A program made the position numbers and the translations under genes. A stretch of 64,000 nucleotides of DNA, taken from contig NZ_CP102951.1 in the NCBI RefSeq assembly GCF_024741815.1, positions 3,115,001-3,179,000 on the forward strand. Reading direction: 5' to 3'. Origin of the DNA: Pseudomonas sp. LS1212. Lineage in GTDB: Bacteria > Pseudomonadota > Gammaproteobacteria > Pseudomonadales > Pseudomonadaceae. The notes below the pieces were generated by a model. That model made no database searches. It had not been told where the DNA came from and saw nothing but the letters and a program-made list of their open reading frames with translations. Numbering within the stretch: the first letter of the stretch is position 1; each line of letters opens with the position of its first letter. Positions 25,275 through 35,306 of this stretch are shown here, in pieces.

Positions 25275-25805
25275 CTATTCCCCGGTAAGCTGTTGCGTGT
25301 CGTCGGGATCCGGAGGCGTCGGCACGGTGCGTCGACGATCCGCCAATACCCAACTGCCGTCATACAGCTGCAGCGGGAAACTCTCCTTCCTGCATTGACG
25401 CCGCTCGACGAACCCTTCGCCTTGTGTGCCCGGCCTTGCCCCGGATTCCCTGCCCAGCAGGTCACAGACCACTCGTGCCAGTTCCGCCAATGGAAAGGGC
25501 TTCAACAGGATGTGGCTGATGCCCAATTGCTCTGCGCGCTTGTAAACCTGGTCACTCGGATGCGCGGTCATCAGTACGAAATGGCAATTCCTGTTGCGGC
25601 GGACAGCTTCGAGTACCTGGAACCCCTCCATGTCGGGCAAGCGAAAATCCAGTACGACGACTTCGGGTGCAAAACCTTCGGCAACGCTGATGGCTTTGGC
25701 ACCGTCATGGGCCACACGGACATCCAGGCACCTGGTCTCAAGGAAAGCCTTGAGGTTTTGCGCAAGGATTTGTTCGTCCTCGACTACCAATACTGTGTTT
25801 GTCAA
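25275..25805 (-). CDS. response-regulator receiver protein
   Basis: From TTG at 25805, which has AAGGAG 7 bp upstream, the product starts LTNTVLVVEDEQILAQNL. It is a receiver domain with the acidic pocket (VVEDE), phospho-Asp in VVVLDFRLPDMEG, the Thr in FVLMTAHPS and Lys in ILLKPFP. About 55 residues without a known fold follow (FVERRQCRKESFPLQLYDG...). There is no DNA-binding or AAA+ domain. MnxR of P. putida GB-1 is an NtrC-type regulator, so this could be a trimmed relative or an independent single-domain regulator. An in-frame GTG at 25877 is an alternative start. Confidence 0.75.
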   Translation of the reverse strand: MTNTVLVVEDEQILAQNLKAFLETRCLDVRVAHDGAKAISVAEGFAPEVVVLDFRLPDMEGFQVLEAVRRNRNCHFVLMTAHPSDQVYKRAEQLGISHILLKPFPLAELARVVCDLLGRESGARPGTQGEGFVERRQCRKESFPLQLYDGSWVLADRRRTVPTPPDPDDTQQLTGE

Positions 25806-25954
25806 GGTGGACTCCTTGTAACTGTCAGGTCCGGTCTCGGGCCTGGGAGTGCGCGCCTCACTTAGGTTTACGCACACTTCATGCCAGACCGTACATCAAT
25901 AATGTCGTTTTGCCATGCAACTGATTTAGCTTAATTTTTTGAAGACTGCCCCAT

Positions 25955-25981
25955 CGCCTTCCCCAACTTCGAGGGAAGGCG
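25955..25981. terminator. hairpin after the mnx operon
   Basis: CGCCTTCCC and GGGAAGGCG form a perfect 9-bp stem with a 9-base loop, about 46 bp after the small reading frame that ends the operon. No T-run follows on the minus strand, so its strength is uncertain. Confidence 0.4.
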
Positions 25982-26026
25982 GTCGACGGTGAATCTGGGT
26001 TTCCCCCCAACTTGGGCGCCGGCTGG

Positions 26027-26131
26027 TTACTGTCCGCGTGCCTGTTTGATCCAGTAACGCGAGTGCAACTGTTCTGTGGCCACACCAATGCAAAGGAGCA
26101 GGCCAGTCATCCACAGCGCAATGGGCTTCAT
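26027..26131 (-). CDS. possible 34-residue membrane peptide
   Basis: ATG at 26131 opens 34 codons: MKPIALWMTGLLLCIGVATE, then QLHSRYWIKQARGQ. A hydrophobic N-terminal helix and a basic tail suggest a single-pass membrane peptide. It lies 15 bp after the last SCO gene on the same strand. I know no homologue, so it is a candidate only. Confidence 0.35.
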   Translation of the reverse strand: MKPIALWMTGLLLCIGVATEQLHSRYWIKQARGQ

Positions 26132-26146
26132 GGCGGCCACCGGCAC

Positions 26147-26752
26147 TCAGCGCCCGACCACGGGCAGGGTCAACAATTGCAGGCGCTGGGCGATGGCCGC
26201 AGCCGGTGCGTCCGGTCGGATCTTGCTCCAGCGTTTATTGGCGACGTCACCGACGATAAGCTGCGTCGAATGTTGCTCGGGGCTTGGAATAAGGTGGCCC
26301 AGACGGCCCAGCACCAGATCAATGTTCGCCTGTTCGCCGGTCAGGAACAGCCAATTGGGATTGTCCGCACCTTGCTTGCGGGCAAAGTCTTTGAGCACCG
26401 ACGGACTGTCGTTTTGCGGGTCGCTGGTCAGGGAGATGAAATACACCTGGCTGGCCAGGGGCTCGCCCAGGGCGTCGCGTACCTCCTTGAGTTTACGGGT
26501 GATCAGCGGGCAGGCATCGTTGCAGTGGGTGAAGATCACATTGAGCAGCACCACGCGATTTTTCAGTACATCACTGTAAAAGCGCAGGGGCTGGCCATTC
26601 TGGTCGAGCAGCTGAGTGTCGGTAAAATACGCCTGGGCGTCGTGGGTTCCGCTTGGCGGCTGAGCCGGTGCAGGCGGCACTGCGGCCTCATGTGCCAGCG
26701 TCGGCAAGGCCCAGCAGCACAGGGTCAGGGCGATCCATTGAAGGCGCTTCAT
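26147..26752 (-). CDS. SCO1/SenC-family copper chaperone
   Basis: The 201-residue protein has a signal peptide ending LPTLA and a thioredoxin-like SCO domain. The copper-binding CxxxC is CNDACP, with FISLTSDPQNDSPSVL and a C-terminal His region (EQHSTQLIV). SCO proteins insert copper into periplasmic or membrane copper enzymes. Here the obvious client is the multicopper oxidase MnxG. Its start overlaps the stop of the other SCO gene by 4 bp. Confidence 0.9.
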   Translation of the reverse strand: MKRLQWIALTLCCWALPTLAHEAAVPPAPAQPPSGTHDAQAYFTDTQLLDQNGQPLRFYSDVLKNRVVLLNVIFTHCNDACPLITRKLKEVRDALGEPLASQVYFISLTSDPQNDSPSVLKDFARKQGADNPNWLFLTGEQANIDLVLGRLGHLIPSPEQHSTQLIVGDVANKRWSKIRPDAPAAAIAQRLQLLTLPVVGR

Positions 26753-27402
26753 GGCTGCTCCCCCTGTGCGACGGCGGTATGCCGGGCGTGCACGCGCGCA
26801 GCCCCCAGTTCCTGCACGCGCTTGACCAGCAGCGCCGGGTCGGTGAAGCCGTAAAAGCGGGTCCAGTGATCACTGCGGCCATCGCCGACCAGGATCAGCG
26901 GCGGATGATTGCGATAATCGGCAGTCCAGGTGCCCAGGCCCTTGAGGGTATCGTTGATCGCCTGGGGGCTGCCGGTCAGCCAGCTCCAGCCGGGGCCGCT
27001 CTGGAATTTTTTCGCATAGCCAAGCAAGCGTGGCGGGTCGTCGCGTTGCGGATCGATGCTGATCGAGACCAGTTGCACGTCGTCGCCAACGCGCCCGCCG
27101 AGCTGCTGTTGCACTTTGCTCATGATCGATGACACCAACGGGCAAACCGTGGTGCAACTGGTGTAGATGAAGCCCATCACCACGATCCGGTCGCGGACCA
27201 GATCCTGGCTCAGGCGCACCGGCTTGCCGTTCTGGTCGAGCAACGACACATCGGCAAACGATACCTGCGTGCCCTCCTGCCGGGTGTCAGCTGCCTGTCG
27301 GGCGTGCTGGGCATGCTCGTCCATCGAGTGGGCCTGAACCTGCCCGCCCATCCCCACCAGGCCGAAAAGTGCCAGGGCAATGCTCGCAGTCATGGCTTTC
27401 AT
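26749..27402 (-). CDS. SCO1/SenC-family copper chaperone
   Basis: The ATG at 27402 gives MKAMTASIALALFGLVGMGG, a signal peptide ending QVQA. The domain contains the copper ligands CTTVCP, then VSISIDPQRDDPPRLL and a late His (NHPPLILVG). It is a paralogue of the following SCO protein and only moderately similar, so the two may deliver copper to different sites. It starts 10 bp after the propeller gene and ends overlapping the next gene. Confidence 0.92.
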   Translation of the reverse strand: MKAMTASIALALFGLVGMGGQVQAHSMDEHAQHARQAADTRQEGTQVSFADVSLLDQNGKPVRLSQDLVRDRIVVMGFIYTSCTTVCPLVSSIMSKVQQQLGGRVGDDVQLVSISIDPQRDDPPRLLGYAKKFQSGPGWSWLTGSPQAINDTLKGLGTWTADYRNHPPLILVGDGRSDHWTRFYGFTDPALLVKRVQELGAARVHARHTAVAQGEQP

Positions 27403-27412
27403 AGGTTGCTCC

Positions 27413-29392
27413 TTATGGCTTTGGGGCCGTTTGCTGGGTGGGGGCCGCGATCGGGGTTCCCGGCAAGACCCGCAAGCTGGTATAGGTCTGCTGATCGAAG
27501 GCGGCACCCAGGGTGGCCGAGCGGGCATGCAGGTAATAGGCACCGACCTGGGGCAGGTCCAGCGCGGCTTCATAAATGCCGTCGGCCACCTCTTTGGTCA
27601 GCACTTCCTGCGGCCGTGAAGAAGGCGCCAGGTAGTAACGCAACTGCAAATCCTTGAGGCCCTTGCGTGGATGACCGCTGCGCCCTTCGACCACCCGCAG
27701 GCGCACGGTGAACGGGCTGCCCAGGGGGGCGGCCACTTTGTCCATCAGGAACTCCAGGCGCGGGGTGGCCAGGGCTTTTTCCAGCGCGGGGTTGATCTCG
27801 ACTTCAGTGTTGAAGCAATGCACGATCTGTGGCTGGTTGAGCAGAAAGGCCACATCGAAGCGCCCGGCCGCCGGCATCTTCACCCGCGAGCTGTACACCC
27901 CCGGCTCCACCTCGCGCAGGCTGCGATCGATGACCATGGCCGCCCGGGCGGTGTGCCCGCGGTTGGGGTAACCGGACATGGGAGCGTTCATGCCTTCGGC
28001 ATAGAAGTAAGTGGTGTTGTCGACCGGATTGACCACGAACACCGAGTTGTCATCGCGCGACGGGCTCAACCCCGGGGCCAATGGCAAATCACCGGCCAGC
28101 CTCGGTGCCGCAGGGCCGGCCTCGAAACCCTGGAGGATCGGCTGACGGTCCTTGCCCAGGGTGGACAGGTTGATCATGGTCACTCGCGGCGAGGCCAGGC
28201 CGCGAATATAGGCATACGCCTTGGTGAAGGTCAGTTGAAAGGGTTCCGGTGACACTTCCAGGCTATGAATCACTTCGTCACTGGCCGCATCGATCACTTG
28301 CGCCCGGTTTTCCAGGGTATTGAGCACGATGCCGAAACGGCCATCTTCACTGAAGCGCATCGGCCCCAGGCCCCGCTGACCCTTGATCACCTTGCGCACC
28401 TGCAGGGTGGCGGCATCGATGACGGTGATGGTGCCGTCCTTGCCATCGGCCACATAGACGGCCTGGGACAAGGGTGAATAGGCGACCGACAGCGGGTGCG
28501 AGCCGGTTTGCAACTGCTGCACGACCTCCAGGGTGGCCACGTCGATCACGCTCAGCGTGCCGCTGTCGCGGTTGCTGACAAAGGCATGACGCGAGTCCTT
28601 GCTGAAGACAATCTCATGGTGCCCCTTGCCGGTGGGCAGGAACTTGAGGGTGTTGAGTGAGCGGGTATCGATGACGGTCACACCGCTCTTGGCTTCGTCG
28701 GGCGCGTTGTTGCCGACCCACAACAGGCGTTCGTCCGGTTGCAGGGCGACCCTTACCGGCGCGCTTCCGGCGCTTGCATTGGAGAGTACCTGGAATTTTT
28801 CCGCATCGATCACCGCCACCTCCCCGGCAGCCGGCATGGACACGAATACGCGTTTGTCATCGGCGGTTGCCACCCAGTCCATCGGCGGCTGCTTGAGGGC
28901 AACCCGGCTCATTGTGCTGGTGACCCCGCCGACTGAAACCGACGGGTCGATCACACTGAGACTGGCGTCCTTGTTCATTACCAACAGGTAGTAACTGTTG
29001 AGGTCGAGCAACGGCCGCGCGCCAATGCTGCTCTTGAGGTACAGGGCCACCCGCGCCTTGCAACTCTTGGCCTCATTGGCCGGAAATTGCAGCGCTTGGG
29101 CCTGATCGAGCCAGGCCCCGGGGGCGATGCCCGACATCGGCTGTCCCGAAGCACTGTCAGTGACGCGAAAGCGCATATCGGCAAACATGCCCTCGGTCAG
29201 CGCCGTGCCATTGACCGGGCGCGCCTCGAACTCGATCGCGACCCCGTCACGCTCCAGCCTCTGCTGGGGTTGAACAGGAGTAATGAGTGGCAAGACATCG
29301 TCACACTGTCCCTCGTACCAGTACAGCATCCCGGCAAGGAGCAGCCCCATCAGCATTGCAACAAAGGATCCTTTGACGATTGAGACGTTCAC
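27413..29392 (-). CDS. membrane-anchored YVTN beta-propeller protein of the mnx operon
   Basis: GTG at 29392 follows CAGGAGGG and gives MNVSIVKGSFVAMLMGLLLA, an N-terminal membrane helix. The 659-residue protein then has YncE/cytochrome-D1-like propeller repeats, e.g. GTLSVIDVATLEVVQQLQTG, GTITVIDAATLQVRKVIKG and VTVIDTRSLNTLKFLPTG. A C-terminal Ig-like region follows (LRLRVVEGRSGHPRKGL). No CxxCH haem motif is present. It lies between mnxG and the SCO genes. It may scaffold or assist the oxidase in the periplasm, which is inference. Confidence 0.85.
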   Translation of the reverse strand: MNVSIVKGSFVAMLMGLLLAGMLYWYEGQCDDVLPLITPVQPQQRLERDGVAIEFEARPVNGTALTEGMFADMRFRVTDSASGQPMSGIAPGAWLDQAQALQFPANEAKSCKARVALYLKSSIGARPLLDLNSYYLLVMNKDASLSVIDPSVSVGGVTSTMSRVALKQPPMDWVATADDKRVFVSMPAAGEVAVIDAEKFQVLSNASAGSAPVRVALQPDERLLWVGNNAPDEAKSGVTVIDTRSLNTLKFLPTGKGHHEIVFSKDSRHAFVSNRDSGTLSVIDVATLEVVQQLQTGSHPLSVAYSPLSQAVYVADGKDGTITVIDAATLQVRKVIKGQRGLGPMRFSEDGRFGIVLNTLENRAQVIDAASDEVIHSLEVSPEPFQLTFTKAYAYIRGLASPRVTMINLSTLGKDRQPILQGFEAGPAAPRLAGDLPLAPGLSPSRDDNSVFVVNPVDNTTYFYAEGMNAPMSGYPNRGHTARAAMVIDRSLREVEPGVYSSRVKMPAAGRFDVAFLLNQPQIVHCFNTEVEINPALEKALATPRLEFLMDKVAAPLGSPFTVRLRVVEGRSGHPRKGLKDLQLRYYLAPSSRPQEVLTKEVADGIYEAALDLPQVGAYYLHARSATLGAAFDQQTYTSLRVLPGTPIAAPTQQTAPKP

Positions 29393-29498
29393 TGCACATC
29401 CCTCCTGGACCACCGGCGTGGCGCGGTGGCAGTTTTATTTTTTTGTACGGTGCGGGCCCTGGGTTCGGGCCCGCCCCTCTATCGCAGGCACAGCGTTG

Positions 29499-32400
29499 TC
29501 AAGGTGCTGGCGGTGGTGCCGGTGCCGGTGCCGGTTCAGGTTCGTTGGTCACCCGCAGGATTCCCCAGAGACCGCCAACGTTGCCGAAAGCAGTGTAGTC
29601 ACGCATCAGGTAGTCGCCGGGAACTGCATTGGCCCCCCCGGCACTGGGCAGCATGAAGCTGAAGTGCGCGGCCGGCAGGACGCTTTCCTGCGCGCCGATG
29701 TACATCGCCATCGGGTTGAAACCGAAGCGCACCGACCCGATCCCCGGCGAAGGCAACGGGAAGCCAGCGGCGTCGGACTTCTCGGCTTGCAGCGCATGCA
29801 GCGGCCAGACGTGACCGTCGAGCTGGAAGGTCGAGCCGCGACTGCCGCCGCTGGGCATCAGCACATGGCTGCGGAACGGCTGGCCAGGCTTGGCATAGAA
29901 CACCGGGGTGACCGGATCGCCGCCGACCAGGGCGTTGCTGTAGGCCATGTGGGCGTTGGGCACATCCGCCCAGCCATGGCCGTCGGCATGCCCGAAGGGC
30001 GCGTCCGGTGCCAGGCCGAAGCGGTACCACAGCGGCTCGCTCTTGTAGTTGATGGCCATGCCGGAGTTGTCTTTCGGATCGTTGGGTATGCCCATGCCTT
30101 CAGGCGCCATGTTCTCCACCGGACGGCCGTTGGCCCAGCGCATGTTCAAGGCCTTCTGCCAGACCATCGCGAAGTCGCGATAGGCCGTCTGCCCCGGAGC
30201 CTGCACCGTGGCCGAGGCACGGCTGCGCGCATCTTCGGTCCAGGTCGCCCCCACCGGCAGGACGCTCATGGCAGCGGCCAGGCCTTTCTGCGGTTGCTTG
30301 ATCATGTCGGCCGCCAGCAGGTTCAGCCCGCCGAACTCGATGGCCGTGGCGTTGATGTTGTCGACGCTGCGCCCCAGTTGCGATACCGGTTTGCCTTCGC
30401 GCTCCAGGTGCCCGGCGTAGTACTGGTAGGTCCGGGTCGAGTACGCGCCGTTGCCGGTGCGCGGTGCCACGGTCTGCACCGGGTTGATGCCGACGTTGGC
30501 GCCATCGGACTTGGTGATGTCGTAGGCCAGCAACTGGGCGTGCAAGCCGACATGGCTCGACGGCCGCATCAGGTTGTTGTTGAAGGTGGTCGCTCCGTTC
30601 GAACTGAAGCGGTCGCGCTTGACCAGGCCTTGCATGATTGCCGTGGTGGGCAGATCCGGCATGACCGAGGGCAGGCGGTTTTCCAGGGTGATGTTGATGC
30701 AGTCACCGGATGCGGCGCGCAACACCAGCGGTTCGATCGGCACCCCGGCCTTGAGCTTGCCGGTCAGCGGGTCGAGGTCGGCCTTGCGCACGTACAGGAT
30801 CGCGGTCGGGTCATGCAGCGGCCCGGATTGGCCACCGATGGTGAAGGTCTCGCCATCTTCGGGGTCGAAAATGGTGGCCTGGGGGATGCTGGTCGGCCGC
30901 GAGTTGAACACCAGGGTGCCACCGGCGGGGTTCAGCGGCCCACCCACATGCTGGCCGGTTCCGGCGGCATCACCGATAGTCAGCCCCAGGGGATTGCTCA
31001 GGATATCGTTGGCCAGGGCGGCGACCACTTCATAGTTGCGCTGTGGCGTCGGCCGCGTGCCGATCCCGGTCGGGTTGGCGCTGTAACGTGGGCAGATACC
31101 GTTGAAAGCAACCGTATTGCGGGCGGCCATGGGCTTGGGATTGTTCGGCAAGGCGAACAGATCGTTACGGCTGGCGGTGTAGTTGCGCATGACGCCCCAG
31201 ATACCGCTCCAGTAGCCTTCGAGCGATGCATCCATCGAGTACAGGTAGTCGCCGGTGGTGGCCGCCGAACTGGACATCATCGCCACCGGTGCCATGAAGC
31301 CCAGCTGCTCGGAGGTGCCGACCATCTGCGACGCGCGCCAGCCCGAGTTGGAGCTGTTGCCGAAGCCCGTGCCGTTCTGCAGCCACTTGACGCCGTGCAG
31401 GGTCACGTTGTGCTCCTCTTCATAGCCGCCAGCGATGACCCGCAGCCGCACGTTGTCACCCGAATAGGTGCGCAACATGGGCGTGAACGGATCACCGGGC
31501 TCGTCGCCACCGCGGTTGATGTGCGGCGGGAACACCGTGGTGCCGCCGGTTGGCCCGGTGGCGGCGGTGATTGCGCTGGGTGCCAGGTTGAGCGCGGCAA
31601 TGGCGCGGTCGGTACGGCTCTGCAAGGCGTAGGCGAGGTCGCCGGCCATGCCGTCGGCCTGCATGCCGGGCTTGCCGTCCGGTGCCGTGCGGTTTGGATC
31701 GTAGACGCGCAGACCCACCGGCTCGTTGCGGTAATTGACCACGAACATGCCCGGGTCATCGACCGAGATCGCCTGCGGGCAAGGCCGGTTCGGGCAACCG
31801 AGGATTTGCCCGCCGGTCACTTCGGTCGTCGACTCCAGCAGGTTGTCGGCGTTCTTGCGCACCGGCGGGTTGATCGCGTAGCGGAAGCTGTCGGCGGTCA
31901 CCGGGAAGGCGTTGCCGTCAGGTACGCCGTTGGGGCCGGCGCCGACATAGACACCGGCCTCGTAGGCGTGCTGGAAGTCGCTGTACTCCAGGAAGAACTC
32001 ACGGAAGCTGTCGTTGCGACCATCGCCATCGAGGTCGCCAGTCGAAACCACGGCCTGCCATGAGGTCGGCCCGCCATCCTGGCGCGTACCCAACGGCTCG
32101 CCGGTTTCGGCGTGGAACCAGGTGGAGCCGGCAGGTTCGGCCAGCACAGTGGCATACAGCCCCAGTTGCTGGTGCGTCGATGGGCCGAGGTGATCGTGAG
32201 TGAAGATAGTGCCCAGGCCACGGTCGATATTGCGCACGTTGACCACGGGATCGACGAACCAACGCTGCATGGCGGTCCGCGCACCGACCCAGTCGGCCCG
32301 CCCGTATTGCCCGAAGAACGGATGGTTCTTCGCTTGCGGGCAGGTCGCCGTACCGTCGCGCGGATCGGGCTGTTGGCATCCGTTGAACTCGCGAATGGCG

Positions 32401-35252
32401 TGGATGCGCTCGACCACCGTGGCTGGCGACAGAATGCCGTCCTCGTAGTTCCAGCCATTGGACGCACCATCGGCTGCGGTCAGGTCCCACTTGGGCAGGT
32501 GGATATGCTGGCCGATCACATCGGTCGGCGTGCGCACCTGATAGTCGTCCAGCTCGTAGTACGACGGGATCAGGTTGGTGTGCTGGTACATCACGCAGTC
32601 GAAGGTATTGGTGCGCATGACCAGAGGTTCCGGCGGCCGCTGCTTGTTGATGACCGCCCAGGCATCCTCCCAGAGCGAAATCATCCGTTGCTGCGGGAAG
32701 TGGTAGCCGACCTTGTTGAACACGGCGTCGAACTGAATGTTGGCACCTTTATAGATACGCGGGTGATCGGCGGAGAACGGCGAGGCGCCGGTGAACGACA
32801 TGCCATCGATACGCTCGCCACTGTTGAAACTCCCCATGCCTGCGCTGGTGGTCAGGCGCTTTTGCCGGTCGTCCATGCACGGTTCGAAGAACGGCGCACC
32901 GGCCACCGGCGTCGCGCCGTTGGTGCGATAGGCACGCGGTTGCACCACGCCGCCTGGCAACACGGCGAAGCTTGGATGCTCGGGCCTGGAGTGGAAAATC
33001 ATCGCCGCCTGTTCGACGTCGTTGCCCTCCTCCGGCAGATACACAGGCTTGGCCCGGGTGACACGCTTGGACAAGTCCAGGGCGCTGGTGATGACTTCTG
33101 CCACGCCCCCAGCGGCCACGCCGTCCAGGGCATGGCGTGGCAGGCCGCCATCCCAGCCGGCGACCTGATTGGGGTCCAGGTTCGCCCACAAGGCCTTGCC
33201 GCTGTCTTTCAGGGCCTGGGCCTTGGCCGGGTCGAGCATGTCCAGCGGTGGCGTCGGTGGCCGTTGGCCGACGGTGCTCTCGATGCCACCGATCCAGAAT
33301 GGATAACCCGGGTTCTTCAGGGTGCCGTCACCATTGCGGTTGGCTTCGCTGCGATCGACCAGCGCTACTGAGCCGATCACCGCCGGTTCGCTGTTGGCGA
33401 TCAAGCGTTCACCGAACTTGGGCACCACCGCGACCTTGCCCGGCATCGGCGGCATGGCCTTGCCGGGCAACGGCACCACGGCCGGAATCGGCGTACCGGC
33501 AACGATCTCGCCATCGGGCAAGGCCCGTGCTCCGGCCGCAGGTTTACCGCTGCGCAGCGCAAAGGGCGTGGTGTGATAACCGTCCTCGCCTTGCTGGGAT
33601 ACTTCAAGCCGCGTGCCCTCCTCGAACACATCGTGCACGCGCCACATGCTCCACATGCCTTGGGCGAAGTGCGGATAGAAGTGGCAGTGGTAGATCGAGT
33701 CGCCCGACACCCGGTTGCGGTTGCCCGAACCGCCGTTGGCGATTTCATAGGTGTAGCCGGCCCCTGGGCCTATGCCCTGCGCATCCATGTAATCGGAGTT
33801 GTCGTCATTGGGGTTGAACAGCCACTGGTGACCGTGCAAGTGGAAAATGTGTTGTTCGTAACCGTTGTGACTGTTGCGGAATTTGACGAAGTCGCCGATG
33901 TAGCTGTGGTTGACGTTCGAGGGTTCAGACGGGAACAGCGCCATCGAGGCCTTGATCCCGACCTGGTCGGCCGGCGGCACCTGGCCGGGAGACAAACGCT
34001 CCAGGCCGACGTTGGCCGGCACGTCCACCAGCATGGCGACATCGCCGACGGTGTGGGCGCTGAGGAAGAACTCTTCATAGGCACACGACAGGCAGTCGTG
34101 CATCGGCCCGACCCCCAGACGGTTGGCAATGACCTCGGCACCGATGCCGCCCGAGCCATAGTTGATCATGAACGAGTCACGGGTCGGCTCGAGCATGTGA
34201 GCCATGACCGGGTCCGCCCAGTAACCGGGGAAGGCCTGGGTGACGGCGGTTTCATCGTTGAACACCGCGGCGAAGTCACGGAACGGCTCGAGCCGGTTAG
34301 GGATGGCAGGGTTGCGCTTGCCCTGGCTTTCCAGCGGGTAAGTCGATGGTGGGAAGCTGCCGTCGGCGTTGGGCCCCAGGACGATGGCATCGGTTTCGCT
34401 GGAAATGATTTCGTTGCCGTCGACCATGCTCAGGATCGGCGTGCCGGCCTTGCCTTCGCTGATCCAGGGTTGGCGTTGCGGGAAGCGGCTTTCGTAGTTG
34501 ACGATCGGCTGCCCGGCGGGTGTTCGGCCGCTGCTGGCCAGGCGCATTTCTTCTTCAGTGACGACGTTGCGGTAGGTCTTGCCGCCCTTGGGCACGACCA
34601 CCACCTGGGCGAACAGACCGTTGGCAACGTTGCCGGCGGTGCCTTCGCCACCGAAGGTGGCGCCAAGGCTGCTGGCAGCAAAGGCGCCTTCGCGCTCGGC
34701 GTATAGGGTGTAGGAACGACTGGCGCCCGGGGCGAGGAGGAAATTGCCGTTGCGGCCGGTGTTGGCGGAGATGTCTTCGATGCTGCTCAACGCCTGCATG
34801 CCGTTGACCACGAACCCTACATGGCGATCGGTGACCTGGGCATCGACGCCATGTTCGTCCTCTTCCCCGCCCAGGTGCTTGTTGGGGTTGGCCTGGTGGG
34901 TCAGCAGGTTCTGCAGGTTGATGGTCAGGCAATCGCCCGCCGCGACGCGCAGTACCATCGGCCGCGGACGTTTGTCCGGGCGCAGGGTGACTTTGCCCGG
35001 TACGGCGGCGCCGCCCTGGGTCAGGGGCACATTGTGCTCATCGACCACGTCGCGGCGCAGGGCGAAGATCATGCCGTTGACGTTCTGCGCGCCCAGGCGG
35101 TTGAACATCAGCGGTTGGTCGAACGCGACGACATTGGCGACCAGCGTTCGCTCGCAACGCGCGGCGGCCTCGGCGAAGGAACCTGTGCCCAGCAAGGCAA
35201 CTGCCAGCAGGCTCAGGTTTATCAGGCGATGGGGTTGGGTGTGCCATTTCAT
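29499..35252 (-). CDS. mnxG: MnxG manganese-oxidising multicopper oxidase
   Basis: The ATG at 35252, preceded by GGAGG, gives a 1917-residue protein with a signal peptide ending GSFAEAA. The size and motifs match MnxG of P. putida (about 1950 residues), a very large multicopper oxidase that turns soluble Mn(II) into Mn(III/IV) oxide. Copper-site motifs include HIFHLHGHQW, SIYHCHFYPHFAQGMWSM, IGQHIHLPKWD and FTHDHLGPSTHQQLG. Several cupredoxin domains are spread along the chain, and the C-terminus is a Pro/Ala run. It leads an operon with a propeller protein and two SCO chaperones. A sigma-54 promoter lies 55 bp upstream. Confidence 0.95.
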   Translation of the reverse strand: MKWHTQPHRLINLSLLAVALLGTGSFAEAAARCERTLVANVVAFDQPLMFNRLGAQNVNGMIFALRRDVVDEHNVPLTQGGAAVPGKVTLRPDKRPRPMVLRVAAGDCLTINLQNLLTHQANPNKHLGGEEDEHGVDAQVTDRHVGFVVNGMQALSSIEDISANTGRNGNFLLAPGASRSYTLYAEREGAFAASSLGATFGGEGTAGNVANGLFAQVVVVPKGGKTYRNVVTEEEMRLASSGRTPAGQPIVNYESRFPQRQPWISEGKAGTPILSMVDGNEIISSETDAIVLGPNADGSFPPSTYPLESQGKRNPAIPNRLEPFRDFAAVFNDETAVTQAFPGYWADPVMAHMLEPTRDSFMINYGSGGIGAEVIANRLGVGPMHDCLSCAYEEFFLSAHTVGDVAMLVDVPANVGLERLSPGQVPPADQVGIKASMALFPSEPSNVNHSYIGDFVKFRNSHNGYEQHIFHLHGHQWLFNPNDDNSDYMDAQGIGPGAGYTYEIANGGSGNRNRVSGDSIYHCHFYPHFAQGMWSMWRVHDVFEEGTRLEVSQQGEDGYHTTPFALRSGKPAAGARALPDGEIVAGTPIPAVVPLPGKAMPPMPGKVAVVPKFGERLIANSEPAVIGSVALVDRSEANRNGDGTLKNPGYPFWIGGIESTVGQRPPTPPLDMLDPAKAQALKDSGKALWANLDPNQVAGWDGGLPRHALDGVAAGGVAEVITSALDLSKRVTRAKPVYLPEEGNDVEQAAMIFHSRPEHPSFAVLPGGVVQPRAYRTNGATPVAGAPFFEPCMDDRQKRLTTSAGMGSFNSGERIDGMSFTGASPFSADHPRIYKGANIQFDAVFNKVGYHFPQQRMISLWEDAWAVINKQRPPEPLVMRTNTFDCVMYQHTNLIPSYYELDDYQVRTPTDVIGQHIHLPKWDLTAADGASNGWNYEDGILSPATVVERIHAIREFNGCQQPDPRDGTATCPQAKNHPFFGQYGRADWVGARTAMQRWFVDPVVNVRNIDRGLGTIFTHDHLGPSTHQQLGLYATVLAEPAGSTWFHAETGEPLGTRQDGGPTSWQAVVSTGDLDGDGRNDSFREFFLEYSDFQHAYEAGVYVGAGPNGVPDGNAFPVTADSFRYAINPPVRKNADNLLESTTEVTGGQILGCPNRPCPQAISVDDPGMFVVNYRNEPVGLRVYDPNRTAPDGKPGMQADGMAGDLAYALQSRTDRAIAALNLAPSAITAATGPTGGTTVFPPHINRGGDEPGDPFTPMLRTYSGDNVRLRVIAGGYEEEHNVTLHGVKWLQNGTGFGNSSNSGWRASQMVGTSEQLGFMAPVAMMSSSAATTGDYLYSMDASLEGYWSGIWGVMRNYTASRNDLFALPNNPKPMAARNTVAFNGICPRYSANPTGIGTRPTPQRNYEVVAALANDILSNPLGLTIGDAAGTGQHVGGPLNPAGGTLVFNSRPTSIPQATIFDPEDGETFTIGGQSGPLHDPTAILYVRKADLDPLTGKLKAGVPIEPLVLRAASGDCINITLENRLPSVMPDLPTTAIMQGLVKRDRFSSNGATTFNNNLMRPSSHVGLHAQLLAYDITKSDGANVGINPVQTVAPRTGNGAYSTRTYQYYAGHLEREGKPVSQLGRSVDNINATAIEFGGLNLLAADMIKQPQKGLAAAMSVLPVGATWTEDARSRASATVQAPGQTAYRDFAMVWQKALNMRWANGRPVENMAPEGMGIPNDPKDNSGMAINYKSEPLWYRFGLAPDAPFGHADGHGWADVPNAHMAYSNALVGGDPVTPVFYAKPGQPFRSHVLMPSGGSRGSTFQLDGHVWPLHALQAEKSDAAGFPLPSPGIGSVRFGFNPMAMYIGAQESVLPAAHFSFMLPSAGGANAVPGDYLMRDYTAFGNVGGLWGILRVTNEPEPAPAPAPPPAP

Positions 35253-35306
35253 GGTGGCGGGCCTCCGGGGTCGTTGCGCCGCTGCAGGGATCGATAGAAC
35301 CGCTTG

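Noticed and set aside
29283..32063. 926-codon open frame on the plus strand
   Set aside because: It is antisense to mnxG, a high-GC coding region, and has low-complexity Val/Gly/Arg-rich content with no recognisable domain. It is a shadow frame.
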